DNA of 64,000 bases from Tigheibacillus halophilus (lineage in GTDB: Bacteria; Bacillota; Bacilli; Bacillales; Amphibacillaceae), in NCBI RefSeq assembly GCF_042683165.1, contig NZ_JBHUIZ010000003.1, positions 496,001 through 560,000 on the forward strand, read 5' to 3'. Under the pieces are notes generated by a model. The model worked only from the letters and a program-made list of their open reading frames with translations. It made no database searches and was not told the DNA's origin. Within the stretch, counting starts at the first letter, position 1. Each line of letters opens with the position of its first letter. Below are positions 15,818 through 23,898 of the stretch, piece after piece. Position numbers and translations under genes: made by a program.

Positions 15818-17224
15818 ATGGTAGTCGGAGATTTTCCAATTGATGTTGATACCCTTGTAATCGGTGCGGGTCCTGGCGGCTATGTAGCTGCCATCCGTGC
15901 TGCGCAACTGGGTCAGAAAGTGACGATTGTAGAGAAAGATAATTTGGGCGGGGTCTGCTTGAATGTAGGTTGTATCCCATCAAAGGCTATGATCCAGGCG
16001 GGCCATCTGACTGAACAAGCTCACGGCAATGAGGAACTGGGAATCAAAACAGAGAATGTTTCTGTTGATTTCTCTAAAGTCCAGGAATGGAAAGGAAAAG
16101 TTGTCAAGAAACTAACTTCCGGTGTTGAAGGCTTGCTAAAAGGCAATAAAGTAGAGATTGTCAAAGGAGAAGTATACTTCGTCAATGATCATTCCGTGAA
16201 AGTAATGGATGAAAAACAGTCTCAAACTTATCATTTTAACAACTGCATCATTGCTACCGGTTCAAGACCTATTGAAATTCCGGGATTCAAATTCTCCGAA
16301 CGTGTGCTCGATTCGACGGGTGCATTGAATTTAAAAGAAATTCCTAAGAAATTGGTCGTAATCGGCGGCGGATATATCGGTACTGAGCTTGGAAGCGCGT
16401 ATGCCAATTTCGGTACTGAAGTGACTATTCTTGAAGGCGCCAAAGATATTCTTGGCACTTTTGAAAAACAAATGACACAGCTTGTTAAAAAGCGTTTGAA
16501 AAAGAATAACGCCACAATTGTCACTGAAGCAATGGCTAAAGGCGCCGAGGAAACAAAAAATGGCGTTAAAGTAACATATGAAGCCAAAGGAAACACGGAA
16601 ACAATTGAAGCCGACTATGTCCTTGTAACCGTTGGCCGTCGACCAAACACTGACGAAATCGGTCTGGAGCAAGCAGGCGTTGAAGTTGGTGAAAGAGGCC
16701 TGATTAACGTTGATAAGCAATCTCGCACAAATGTTAAAAACATTTATGCAATTGGCGACATCGTGCCTGGTTTACCGCTTGCCCATAAAGCATCGTATGA
16801 AGGTAAAATAGCTGCAGAAGCGATTAGCGGAGAAAAATCTGAAATTGATTATCTTGGCATGCCTGCGGTTGTATTCTCGGATCCGGAGCTTGCTTCGGTT
16901 GGATATACGGAGAAGGAAGCGAAGGATGCTGGATACGATGTGAAAGCTTCTAAATTCCCATTCGGCGCAAATGGTCGTGCATTATCTTTGAACAATGCTG
17001 ATGGATTCATGAAGTTGATCACACGCAAAGAAGATGGGCTTGTTATCGGTGCTCAAATTGCAGGGCCGAATGCAAGTGACATGATTGCTGAACTAGGATT
17101 GGCAATTGAATCAGGAATGACTGCAGAAGATATTGCTTTGACAATCCATGCGCATCCTTCCTTGGGAGAAATAACCATGGAAGCCGCAGAAGTAGCGCTT
17201 GGAACACCAATCCATATGCTATAA
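15818..17224 (+). CDS. pdhD: Dihydrolipoamide dehydrogenase E3
   Basis: A 468-residue FAD flavoprotein that reoxidises the lipoyl groups and reduces NAD+. It contains the FAD motif GAGPGGYVAAI, the redox disulfide GVCLNVGC (C47, C52), the NAD-binding GGGYIGTE, the second FAD motif YAIGDI and the catalytic HAHPSLGE near the C-terminus. It begins 5 bases after pdhC, with GGAGG inside the pdhC end. Two hairpins follow before the convergent transporter gene. Confidence 0.97.
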   Translation: MVVGDFPIDVDTLVIGAGPGGYVAAIRAAQLGQKVTIVEKDNLGGVCLNVGCIPSKAMIQAGHLTEQAHGNEELGIKTENVSVDFSKVQEWKGKVVKKLTSGVEGLLKGNKVEIVKGEVYFVNDHSVKVMDEKQSQTYHFNNCIIATGSRPIEIPGFKFSERVLDSTGALNLKEIPKKLVVIGGGYIGTELGSAYANFGTEVTILEGAKDILGTFEKQMTQLVKKRLKKNNATIVTEAMAKGAEETKNGVKVTYEAKGNTETIEADYVLVTVGRRPNTDEIGLEQAGVEVGERGLINVDKQSRTNVKNIYAIGDIVPGLPLAHKASYEGKIAAEAISGEKSEIDYLGMPAVVFSDPELASVGYTEKEAKDAGYDVKASKFPFGANGRALSLNNADGFMKLITRKEDGLVIGAQIAGPNASDMIAELGLAIESGMTAEDIALTIHAHPSLGEITMEAAEVALGTPIHML

Positions 17225-17242
17225 AAATGATTTCGTACACCT

Positions 17243-17283
17243 TGAAGAGTGTATCTGTTGCCAGCAGGTACGCTCTTCATTTA
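17243..17283 (+). terminator. Terminator-like hairpin after pdhD
   Basis: TGAAGAG..TCTG pairs with CAG..CTCTTCA including G-U pairs, then a modest T-rich tail. Confidence 0.5.
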
Positions 17284-17345
17284 TTTGCCGTTAGCAGGCT
17301 TAGATGATGGATAGAAGCATGGTTTTCAGCTAACCCCTTTATGGC

Positions 17346-17394
17346 AAAAAAAACCGTCCATTTGGCTTGCAGCAGCCAAATGGACGGTTTTTTT
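17346..17394. terminator. Strong bidirectional terminator between pdhD and the BCCT gene
   Basis: A perfect 20-bp stem including flanking A and T runs: CCGTCCATTTGGC pairs with GCCAAATGGACGG around an 8-base loop. It serves both convergent genes. Confidence 0.9.
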
Positions 17395-17446
17395 GTATCA
17401 CTAAGGATCTAAATATAGAAGCTTTTTTAATGAACTTCAGCTCTCC

Positions 17447-18967
17447 TTATTTCTTTTGCATTTCAATTCGTCGTGCCTCTTCTTTCAGCGATTTGATCGT
17501 CGATATCATAACAAGGATCATGATGATAGCAAAAGGGAATGCTGCAATGATGGAGGCTGTCTGCAATGCTGTCAATCCGCCTTGCCATAACAGAACTGCA
17601 GCAGCGCCAGATTGAATCATCCCCCAAATGAATTTTACTTTATTAGAAGGATCCAAACTGCCTCCAGTCGTCTGCATACCCAGTACAAAAGTCGCTGAGT
17701 CAGCTGAGGTGATGAAGAAGGTGCTAATCAGCAAAATGGAAAGGACAGACATGAATGTTGCCCATGGGAAATGCTGGAGTACTTCAAACAGCGCTGTTTC
17801 TTCGCCCATGTCATTAATAGATTGAATAACATTAGCATGCTGGAAAAATTCCAAATCAATGGCAGAGCCGCCAAATACAGCAAACCAAAGCGCTCCGAAA
17901 ATGGTAGGGACAAGCAATACCCCAAGTACAAATTCCCTGATAGTCCTCCCGCGGGAGACCCTTGCAATAAAAGTACCAACGAATGGAGCCCATGCGATCC
18001 ACCATGCCCAGTAAAATATTGTCCAATCTTTTATCCACCCTGCGTTTTCCCCATCAAATGGTGCCATACGCAAACTCATTTTTGGGAAATTCGAAACATA
18101 GTCGCCTAATGAATTCGTAAACATTTCCAAAATGAATCTGGTCGGACCGAGAATTAACAGAAAGACCATTAAGGCGAATGCCAGCAGGATATTAAGATTA
18201 CTTAAGTATTTAATCCCTTTATTGAGCCCGGTCATTGCAGATGTCATGAACAAAACAGTCACAATGAGTATGATAATAAGCTCCGTCAAGAAGGTTTGTG
18301 AGATTCCGAATACATAAGACAAACCTCCGCTAATTTGTATGGCTCCGAAGCCCAGTGACGTTGCAACACCAAACACGGTAGCGAAAACGACGATAAAGTC
18401 AACAAGGGTACCAAGCGGCCCTTTGACATAATTACCGAACAATGGCTCTAATATCGCGCTTACGAGCCCGCTTGATTGCTTTCGGAATTTAAAAAATGCT
18501 AAGGCGAGTGCCAGAGTTGCATATGTCGCCCAAGGATGCAGTCCCCAATGGAAGAAACTATATGTCAGCGCATTTTTTGCAGCTTCTTTTGTTTCCGCAT
18601 CACCATAGGGCGGAGAGTGAAAGTGGGAAATAGGTTCCGCGGCTCCCCAGAATACAAGTCCGATTCCCATGCCTGCACTGAAAAGCATGGCAAACCATGT
18701 GATATAGGAATACTCTGGTTTATCTCCAGGCTTTCCAAGCTTAATTCGTCCATATTTGGAGAATATCAGGTACAATGCAAAAACGACAAATCCGGTTACA
18801 CTGAGCAAATAAAACCAGCCAAATTTATCGACCAGGAACGCTTGAATCACGTTTGTCACATCGTCCAAATTTGCGTGCGGTAAAACAGTTTTCGGTATTA
18901 TACCCCAAATGATGAATAGGGCTGTTACAATGACAGATATATAAAATACCGGTGTGATTTTCTTCAT
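17447..18967 (-). CDS. BCCT family betaine/choline/carnitine transporter (OpuD-like)
   Basis: A 506-residue, twelve-helix secondary transporter of the BCCT family, usually a sodium-coupled importer of glycine betaine or related osmolytes. The family signature is clear: FYWAWWIAWAPFVGTF followed by RVSRGRTIREF, plus GMGIGLVFWGAAEP in helix 3. B. subtilis OpuD is 512 residues, but the substrate cannot be fixed from sequence. The frame extends to 19018; ATG 18967 is chosen because GAAAGGA lies 8 bases upstream and the N-terminus MKKITPVFYIS fits. It lies where B. subtilis has slp-speA, so it is a local difference in gene order. Confidence 0.92.
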   Translation of the reverse strand: MKKITPVFYISVIVTALFIIWGIIPKTVLPHANLDDVTNVIQAFLVDKFGWFYLLSVTGFVVFALYLIFSKYGRIKLGKPGDKPEYSYITWFAMLFSAGMGIGLVFWGAAEPISHFHSPPYGDAETKEAAKNALTYSFFHWGLHPWATYATLALALAFFKFRKQSSGLVSAILEPLFGNYVKGPLGTLVDFIVVFATVFGVATSLGFGAIQISGGLSYVFGISQTFLTELIIILIVTVLFMTSAMTGLNKGIKYLSNLNILLAFALMVFLLILGPTRFILEMFTNSLGDYVSNFPKMSLRMAPFDGENAGWIKDWTIFYWAWWIAWAPFVGTFIARVSRGRTIREFVLGVLLVPTIFGALWFAVFGGSAIDLEFFQHANVIQSINDMGEETALFEVLQHFPWATFMSVLSILLISTFFITSADSATFVLGMQTTGGSLDPSNKVKFIWGMIQSGAAAVLLWQGGLTALQTASIIAAFPFAIIMILVMISTIKSLKEEARRIEMQKK

Positions 18968-19194
18968 CCTTCCAATCCTTTCTTTTAAAATAATGGACAT
19001 AGAAAAAAACTGGAACATATCTTTACTATTTCCAGATGGTTTAATATGATGCGAACGTCCATAACCAGTATATGCCCCGATGGGACAAATTTCAAACGTT
19101 AAAAGGCTTTAAAACCATATGTTTCTTAGATATAATATGCATGGATTTAACAAATTTTGGGAATATACAGGTGAAAATGAAAGGAGTGTATCCA

Positions 19195-20046
19195 TTGAAA
19201 AAAGTATCTTGGATATTAATTGCTGTATTTTTTGTATTTCTTGCCGCTTGCCAGAGCCAGCAAAGTGTGTCAGGAACAGCTGATAAGAGCGAGAATAATG
19301 ATAAACAGGAAGATACAACTGACCATAAGGACAAAGATCAACCATCTGAGAAAACAAGTGGGCTACCCAAGCAAGATAAAAAAGAGAAGGAGGAAGCAAA
19401 AAAAGCCAAACCTTCATATGAAATGAAGGACAATTGGTATTTGAAGCCAATTAATGGAGAAAAAAATAAAAAGGTCATATTGCTGACCATCGATGATGCA
19501 CCGGACAAGCATGCGCTCGAGATGGCCAAAACATTAAAAAAACTTAATGCAAAGGCAATTTTTTTTGTAAATGGACATTTTCTAGGAAGTGATGATAAAA
19601 AAGCTGAACTGAAAAAAATCCATGATATGGGCTTCACCATTGGTAACCACACATATTCTCATGCATATTTACCTGATTTATCCCCAGCGGAACAAAAAAA
19701 GGAAATACTACAAGTGAATGATATGGTTGAAAAGATAACTGGAGAGCGTCCCCAGTTTTTCCGTGCCCCGAATGGAGCCAACACAGAAGTATCTAAAAGG
19801 CTTGCCAAAAAAGAGCATATGACTTTGATGAACTGGTCTTATGGTTATGACTTTATGCCGGAATATGAGGATAGGACAAAACTGACTAACATCATGCTGA
19901 AAACGAATTTGCTCGGCAATGGAGCTAACTTGCTCATGCATGATCGTGATTGGACGAATGCGGCTTTGAAAGATATTGTAACCGGGTTAAAGGAAAAAGG
20001 GTACGCGATGTTAGAGCCCGATAAGATAAAAAGAATTAATGAATAA
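19195..20046 (+). CDS. Polysaccharide deacetylase (NodB domain) lipoprotein
   Basis: A 283-residue predicted lipoprotein. TTG 19195 gives MKKVSWILIAVFF then lipobox LAAC, and AAGGAGTG lies 8 bases upstream; the longer frame from 19072 lacks these features. A charged low-complexity linker (about 25-95) precedes a NodB domain with motif 1 TIDDAP (metal Asp and catalytic Asp; the usual form is TFDDGP), motif 2 HTYSH and motif 3 FRAPNG, with LLMHDRDW near the end. Probably acts outside the membrane, removing acetyl or related groups from peptidoglycan or another polymer. It is divergent from the BCCT gene and has no counterpart at this place in B. subtilis. Confidence 0.87.
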   Translation: MKKVSWILIAVFFVFLAACQSQQSVSGTADKSENNDKQEDTTDHKDKDQPSEKTSGLPKQDKKEKEEAKKAKPSYEMKDNWYLKPINGEKNKKVILLTIDDAPDKHALEMAKTLKKLNAKAIFFVNGHFLGSDDKKAELKKIHDMGFTIGNHTYSHAYLPDLSPAEQKKEILQVNDMVEKITGERPQFFRAPNGANTEVSKRLAKKEHMTLMNWSYGYDFMPEYEDRTKLTNIMLKTNLLGNGANLLMHDRDWTNAALKDIVTGLKEKGYAMLEPDKIKRINE

Positions 20047-20126
20047 AAAGTATCTTCTTGGCAGGTTTCGTATAGGTAAAGGAATGACTGTCCCCCCGAA
20101 TATAGTTGAATAACATGTTTGTTTAA

Positions 20127-20174
20127 TGTGACATACTTTTTAGGGTTGTAAGCGTTTGTATGTTATACTATAAT
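20127..20174 (+). promoter_or_regulatory. SR1 promoter with CcpN-type boxes and a cre site
   Basis: The promoter is TTGTAA (20146-20151), 17 bases, TATAAT (20169-20174). TGTGACATACT (20127-20137) and TATGTTATACT (20159-20169) both fit the CcpN operator consensus TRTGHYATAYW as I recall it. The second overlaps the -10, the first lies upstream of the -35. TGTAAGCGTTTGTA (20147-20160) matches the CcpA cre consensus at 13 of 14 positions and covers the -35. In B. subtilis SR1 is repressed by CcpN and CcpA under glycolytic growth, so all three sites agree with known biology. Confidence 0.75.
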
Positions 20175-20216
20175 ATAAATTAATCAACACATTCAACTTC
20201 AAAGGAGATGACCTGA

Positions 20217-20321
20217 ATGGGGACGATTATTTGTCAGGATTGTCAACAAGTAATTGAACATTACGAAGATGAGAAAGTGACAATTCTTTATGGTACGTGT
20301 TCAGAATGCAGTCATTCCTAA
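20217..20321 (+). CDS. sr1P: SR1P peptide encoded by SR1
   Basis: A 34-residue peptide beginning MGTIICQDCQQVIEH, containing DEKVT and LYGTC and ending CSECSHS. This closely follows B. subtilis SR1P (MGTIVCQDC..., 39 residues), including the paired cysteines (CQDC, CSEC) that suggest metal binding. AAAGGAG lies about 9 bases before ATG. SR1P binds glyceraldehyde-3-phosphate dehydrogenase GapA, stabilises gapA mRNA and promotes the GapA-RNase J1 interaction. RNase J1 is encoded at 7801-9468 here. It is shorter at the C-terminus than the B. subtilis peptide as I remember it. Confidence 0.85.
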   Translation: MGTIICQDCQQVIEHYEDEKVTILYGTCSECSHS

Positions 20322-20330
20322 TTTGAGAAT

Positions 20331-20378
20331 AAAAATAGTACACCGGGACCAAAAAAACGCCCGGTGTACTATTTTTTT
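20331..20378 (+). terminator. Terminator of SR1
   Basis: AAAAATAGTACACCGGG pairs with CCCGGTGTACTATTTTT, a 17-bp stem with an A-rich loop and a T-run. Confidence 0.9.
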
Positions 20379-20443
20379 GAAGCCACAAGCTTTCCTTTTT
20401 GTCTAGGATGTAAGAAAATCTTCATGTTAGTATATGATTATCC

Positions 20444-21067
20444 TTAGCTATATCTTGATTGCATGGCAAGCTGGTAGAAAGGCAACAAAGAATGTATAAC
20501 CTTTTTGGCTTCCTTGATAAACTGATCACCATCCAGCAGAATTGCATTTTCCTTTGCAATGTTTTTACCCAGAAGGAATTCACATTTTTTTACATCTCTA
20601 AACCGCTCTAGATTTTTTTCGGTTATATCAGGAAGATCAATTACTGGTTTTGTCATATGATCGAGCGAAAAGACATAATCACTCGGAAGTGTCTTAAGCT
20701 CTGAAAAATGCTTTAAATATGAACTGGCGATTCTTTGTTTACCATCCAATTCATAAATCAATGCAAGCCATATGAAAACACGATCATCCCATAGTCCGAT
20801 TTGAAAATGCGGGTGTTTTTTGTACCCTCTTTTACTATCTGCGATGGCCAGCCATGTATTATCGGGTGGATTGACGGTTCTTCTGGCATGCTTGGCAATA
20901 TGCAAAAACATTTCATTTCCAAGTTTGGCCGATAAATCTGCAGCAAGTTCCTCACCTAATTCCGCAAATTTTGGCTGCAGGCGCTCCTGCAGTGCTTTCA
21001 TTCTATGATCCAGACCCTCAATTGAAAATATGGCGAAGTCTTCATTGTCAAACCCACTAAAAGACAT
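20444..21067 (-). CDS. yktB: YktB family protein (DUF1054)
   Basis: A 207-residue soluble protein of the DUF1054/YktB family (B. subtilis YktB 212 residues), beginning MSFSGFDNEDF and containing PHFQIGLWDDRVFIW. The function is unknown. The frame runs back to 21115 with an implausible basic N-terminus; ATG 21067 gives the family N-terminus, with AAAGAAAGG upstream. It is convergent with SR1, with only 65 bases between the SR1 terminator and its stop. The next 289 bases to 21356 contain no gene I can see. Confidence 0.88.
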   Translation of the reverse strand: MSFSGFDNEDFAIFSIEGLDHRMKALQERLQPKFAELGEELAADLSAKLGNEMFLHIAKHARRTVNPPDNTWLAIADSKRGYKKHPHFQIGLWDDRVFIWLALIYELDGKQRIASSYLKHFSELKTLPSDYVFSLDHMTKPVIDLPDITEKNLERFRDVKKCEFLLGKNIAKENAILLDGDQFIKEAKKVIHSLLPFYQLAMQSRYS

Positions 21068-21356
21068 GTTTGCAACAACCTTTCTTTTTAAACGTATTAA
21101 CACGCTAAGCAACACGCTTAATTCTTATAGATTATAATAATTATTATTAAAGATAATTCACAGTTAGTCAAGCTATATGAATATGCGGTAACGTTTAAAA
21201 AAAAGATTCGTGGGTAGTTTACTATTAAGCATCACATAAGCAATGTGCCAGAACGAAAGAGATCAGTATGACATAAAATGAACTAATGATAATGTATGTT
21301 TCGCAGATGATAATCACTTGCATTTGCATGAAGAAAAACGAAAAGGATGTGAAAAA

Positions 21357-21554
21357 ATGAAATATGTGATGGAGACAATCAGAAGGAAAGAGCAGCAGGA
21401 AAAACTGCCCGTTATTCGAATGGAGATTGATTATGAACTCATGTGTTTGTATGATGCAATGCAAGAGAAAGATAAAGTGAAAATCATCAAAGCGAAAGAA
21501 AAATTGAAACATTTATCCAAACAACTGTATCAAATTGAAGAAATGAAGGAATAA
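21357..21554 (+). CDS. Small helical protein, YkzI-like by position
   Basis: A 65-residue charged protein with predicted helices and no cysteine, membrane segment or signal. It lies directly between yktB and suhB/yktC, where B. subtilis has ykzI of similar length (64 residues). I base the label on position and size rather than on sequence memory. ATG 21357 follows AAAAGGATG with 7-8 bases spacing; the 13 codons upstream have no ribosome site. Function unknown. Confidence 0.6.
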   Translation: MKYVMETIRRKEQQEKLPVIRMEIDYELMCLYDAMQEKDKVKIIKAKEKLKHLSKQLYQIEEMKE

Positions 21555-21720
21555 ACCATGCCACTGGTTGCAGAAAACGTAGCCTCCGCCCAGCATATTA
21601 TTGCGCCTATTCACAAAGAAAGGAATTGAATTTTATACTTTCCTTATTGCCAAAAAAATGACGATGGTTCTTGCATTTGTTAAAATGTAGATGGAAGATT
21701 CTTAGTATGGAGGATATATA

Positions 21721-22527
21721 ATGGATTCAGATTATCGCAATCAATTGTTTGAACAAGCAAAGGAATGGATTTTTAGCGCTGGAAAAAGAATCAGGGAATC
21801 TATGCAAGAACCACTTCAGATTGAAACCAAGTCTGACGAGAATGATTTAGTGACTATTGTGGATAAACAAACGGAAAATTTTTTCGCTTCTGCTATCAGG
21901 AGCCAGTATCCAGATCATGGATTATTAGGTGAAGAAGGCTATGGGGATGCATTAGACAATCTGGACGGTACTGTGTGGATTATTGACCCGATTGACGGTA
22001 CAATGAATTTTGTGCATCAAAAAAGGAATTTTAGTATTTCTGTTGGTATCTATCACGATGGTGTTGGGGAAATAGGTTTCATTTATGACGTCATGGAAGA
22101 AGTCTTGTACAGTGCGAAGAGGGGAGAAGGAGCATATAAAAATGGAGAACGTCTCCCGAAACTGCAGGAAGAAGTGCCCTTGAAGCGGGCAATTTTGGGA
22201 ATGAACCATTATTGGCTTTGCAAAAATCGCGTTAGAAATGAACATGTCATGCAGGATTTAGCGAAAACTGTGCGGGGTTTGCGTACCTATGGTTCTGCTG
22301 CACTCGAATTTGCATATGTCGCTGAGGGGCTTCTGGATGGGTACATGGCAATGAGTCTTGCACCGTGGGATATTGCTGCTGGAATTATAATTGTTCATGA
22401 AACCGGCGGTAAAACCACGGATATTAATGGCAGAAAGTTGGATTTACTGCAAAAATCGCCGATTTTAACTTGCAATCCAAGTTTGCAAAAAAATTTATTG
22501 TCATGGCTGGACAAAGGAAGAGAATGA
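21721..22527 (+). CDS. suhB: Inositol-1-monophosphatase family protein (YktC)
   Basis: A 268-residue Mg2+-dependent phosphatase of the IMPase/SuhB family, corresponding to B. subtilis yktC (265 residues). The metal motifs are GEEGYGD near residue 67, WIIDPIDGTMNF near 87 and WDIAAGIIIVHETGG near 218. It hydrolyses inositol phosphates or related sugar phosphates (family members also act on NADP or PAP). GGAGG precedes ATG. The terminator stem begins within its last codons. Confidence 0.92.
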   Translation: MDSDYRNQLFEQAKEWIFSAGKRIRESMQEPLQIETKSDENDLVTIVDKQTENFFASAIRSQYPDHGLLGEEGYGDALDNLDGTVWIIDPIDGTMNFVHQKRNFSISVGIYHDGVGEIGFIYDVMEEVLYSAKRGEGAYKNGERLPKLQEEVPLKRAILGMNHYWLCKNRVRNEHVMQDLAKTVRGLRTYGSAALEFAYVAEGLLDGYMAMSLAPWDIAAGIIIVHETGGKTTDINGRKLDLLQKSPILTCNPSLQKNLLSWLDKGRE

Positions 22528-22560
22528 AATAAACCTCATTCTCTCCTTTGTCTTTTTTTC
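22512..22560. terminator. Terminator shared by suhB and ylaF
   Basis: CAAAGGAAGAGAATGA pairs with TCATTCTC-TCCTTTG, a long stem with one bulge that contains both stop codons, followed by a T-run on the plus strand. Confidence 0.75.
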
Positions 22561-22715
22561 TTAATGGATAGGCCTACTCCCATCAGTGCAAAGCCCAGTA
22601 TTAAGAACAACATGGTCAGTGATAAACTTCTCAATGCCATTCCGAGCCCCACGCCAATGAACATCAAAATTACCAATGTGGCCAATAGAAATAAAGGCAG
22701 GTCGAATTTTTCCAT
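22536..22715 (-). CDS. ylaF: YlaF-type small membrane protein (DUF5325)
   Basis: A 59-residue protein with two transmembrane helices (about residues 7-27 and 31-50) and a basic tail ending IKKKRQRRE. It matches the DUF5325/YlaF type of small membrane protein and lies between yktC and ylaH as in B. subtilis. Start ATG 22715 has AGAGGTG upstream. It is convergent with suhB and their ends share a hairpin. The function is unknown. typA (ylaG), which follows ylaF in B. subtilis, is absent here. Confidence 0.7.
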   Translation of the reverse strand: MEKFDLPLFLLATLVILMFIGVGLGMALRSLSLTMLFLILGFALMGVGLSIKKKRQRRE

Positions 22716-22879
22716 CTATAACACCTCTGCTGCATGAGAATTGAAACGAATAAAGCCACTTGCAAGTATATACCATCCCTAGCGATCTTTCAAAAATTCG
22801 TTCGTCATAAGTTTTGCTGGCAACATGAAACAAATTTTAGTATGATAAATGAAGAGGTTAGTATCGATGGGGGATTGTC

Positions 22880-23197
22880 ATGTACATTTACAGTGCGATT
22901 TATGACTTGTTTTTAAATCATTTTGGTGATTTTGGTGAAAAACACATGTTTTGGTTATTATATATCGCAAACTTTATTTTTGGTGCAATAGCCTATAAAC
23001 TTGGCTTTGCAAGAAAATTGCCTTTATTAAAGAACATCGTTGTCTATATATTGCTGGCAGTCGGTATGTTCATCATTACCATTTTCAGTATTATGCGTCT
23101 GCCGATGACAGAAAGTCTGATCATCATATCAGCAGTTCTTGCCATTTACCGTTACAGGCTGCATAACCAACGGAAAAGCAAACAATATGGACAGTAA
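22880..23197 (+). CDS. ylaH: YlaH-like membrane protein
   Basis: A 105-residue protein with three hydrophobic segments (about 24-40, 48-66, 74-92) and a basic C-terminus; KLGFARKLPLLKN is the recognisable core of the YlaH family (B. subtilis YlaH is also 105 residues). The function is unknown. The ribosome site is weak (GGGGGA close to ATG). It is followed by its own terminator. Confidence 0.8.
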   Translation: MYIYSAIYDLFLNHFGDFGEKHMFWLLYIANFIFGAIAYKLGFARKLPLLKNIVVYILLAVGMFIITIFSIMRLPMTESLIIISAVLAIYRYRLHNQRKSKQYGQ

Positions 23198-23225
23198 AAA
23201 ACACACGTGAATCGTGTGTTTTTCT
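23196..23225 (+). terminator. Terminator after ylaH
   Basis: AAACACACG pairs with CGTGTGTTT around TGAAT, with A and T runs on the two sides. It begins at the stop codon. Confidence 0.8.
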
Positions 23226-23280
23226 GTGTAATCAGATAGAGGCTTACGCTTTCGTGACCACCTCCATCATCGTTTCGTGC

Positions 23281-23484
23281 CTATAGCAATTCGTTTTTTC
23301 TTTTTCGCTTTCTATACAAACGGAAATCGCCGGAATCCAAATGTTTTTGTGTGTTTTTTTCAATGCGATCATAGCAAGTCTGGCATAGATACATTTTAAT
23401 TCGCCGGTTTTTTAGCCGCTTGGCTTGTAAAGAGTCATCATCAATCGTTTCTATTATATCGCAAATAACGCATTTGACATCCAT
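23281..23484 (-). CDS. ylaI: YlaI family zinc-ribbon protein (DUF2197)
   Basis: A 67-residue protein with two CxxC pairs, CVIC at the N-terminus and CQTC near residue 34, and a very basic C-terminus (RKRKRKNE). It fits the YlaI/DUF2197 family (B. subtilis YlaI 70 residues), probably a zinc ribbon. The frame is open back to 23595, but AGAGGTGA lies just before ATG 23484. The function is unknown. Confidence 0.85.
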   Translation of the reverse strand: MDVKCVICDIIETIDDDSLQAKRLKNRRIKMYLCQTCYDRIEKNTQKHLDSGDFRLYRKRKRKNELL

Positions 23485-23621
23485 ATTTTCACCTCTTGTA
23501 AAGGGTAGCAAATATACTATAACATATAAATTTTGTTTGTTAAAACGAGAGAAAGATGTGTTTGATTTATAATTAGCAGGGTATAATACAAACAAAGCTG
23601 ATTTGCGAAAGGAAGTTTCGA

Positions 23622-23861
23622 ATGAAAAAAAGATACTTAGCAGCTATAGGTGCATTAGGTGTCGGTGCCGCAACAAGCTATTTTGCCAAAAGACGAAACA
23701 AAGATGACGCGATGAGCGATCCGGTAACGAACGCCGGTGTACCAGATCAAGTAGACCAAAAGGATATCGCCCAGCTGGAAAATGCCAAGATGGTTTCTGA
23801 AGGATCGCAATTCGGAGTACAGTACTATAATGAGTTGAAAACAGATGAAGAGGATCACTAA
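23622..23861 (+). CDS. Small protein with an N-terminal hydrophobic segment, unrecognised
   Basis: A 79-residue protein: a basic start MKKRYLAAIGAL with a short Ala/Gly hydrophobic stretch (residues 5-21), then an acidic hydrophilic domain ending DEEDH. It looks like a single-pass membrane protein or an exported one without a clear cleavage site. A good ribosome site AAAGGAAG and a terminator of its own support a real gene. I do not recognise the family and know of no B. subtilis counterpart at this position, between ylaI and ylaJ. Confidence 0.75.
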   Translation: MKKRYLAAIGALGVGAATSYFAKRRNKDDAMSDPVTNAGVPDQVDQKDIAQLENAKMVSEGSQFGVQYYNELKTDEEDH

Positions 23862-23863
23862 AT

Positions 23864-23898
23864 AAAAAAACAGATCAGGCAAACTGATCTGTTTTTTT
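23864..23898. terminator. Bidirectional terminator between the 79-residue gene and ylaJ
   Basis: AAAAAAACAGATCAG pairs with CTGATCTGTTTTTTT around a 5-base loop. The last bases overlap the ylaJ stop codon. Confidence 0.9.

Larger units (their letters stand above)
20181..20378 (+). ncRNA. sr1: SR1 dual-function small RNA
   Basis: From the promoter -10 at 20169-20174 to the terminator at 20331-20378 the transcript would be about 198 nt; B. subtilis SR1 is 205 nt. It lies downstream of pdhABCD as in B. subtilis. SR1 there pairs with ahrC mRNA (the arginine catabolic activator) and also encodes the SR1P peptide. I identified it by the encoded peptide, gene position, promoter architecture and length. 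I could not check the ahrC pairing because ahrC is not in the window. Confidence 0.8.
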
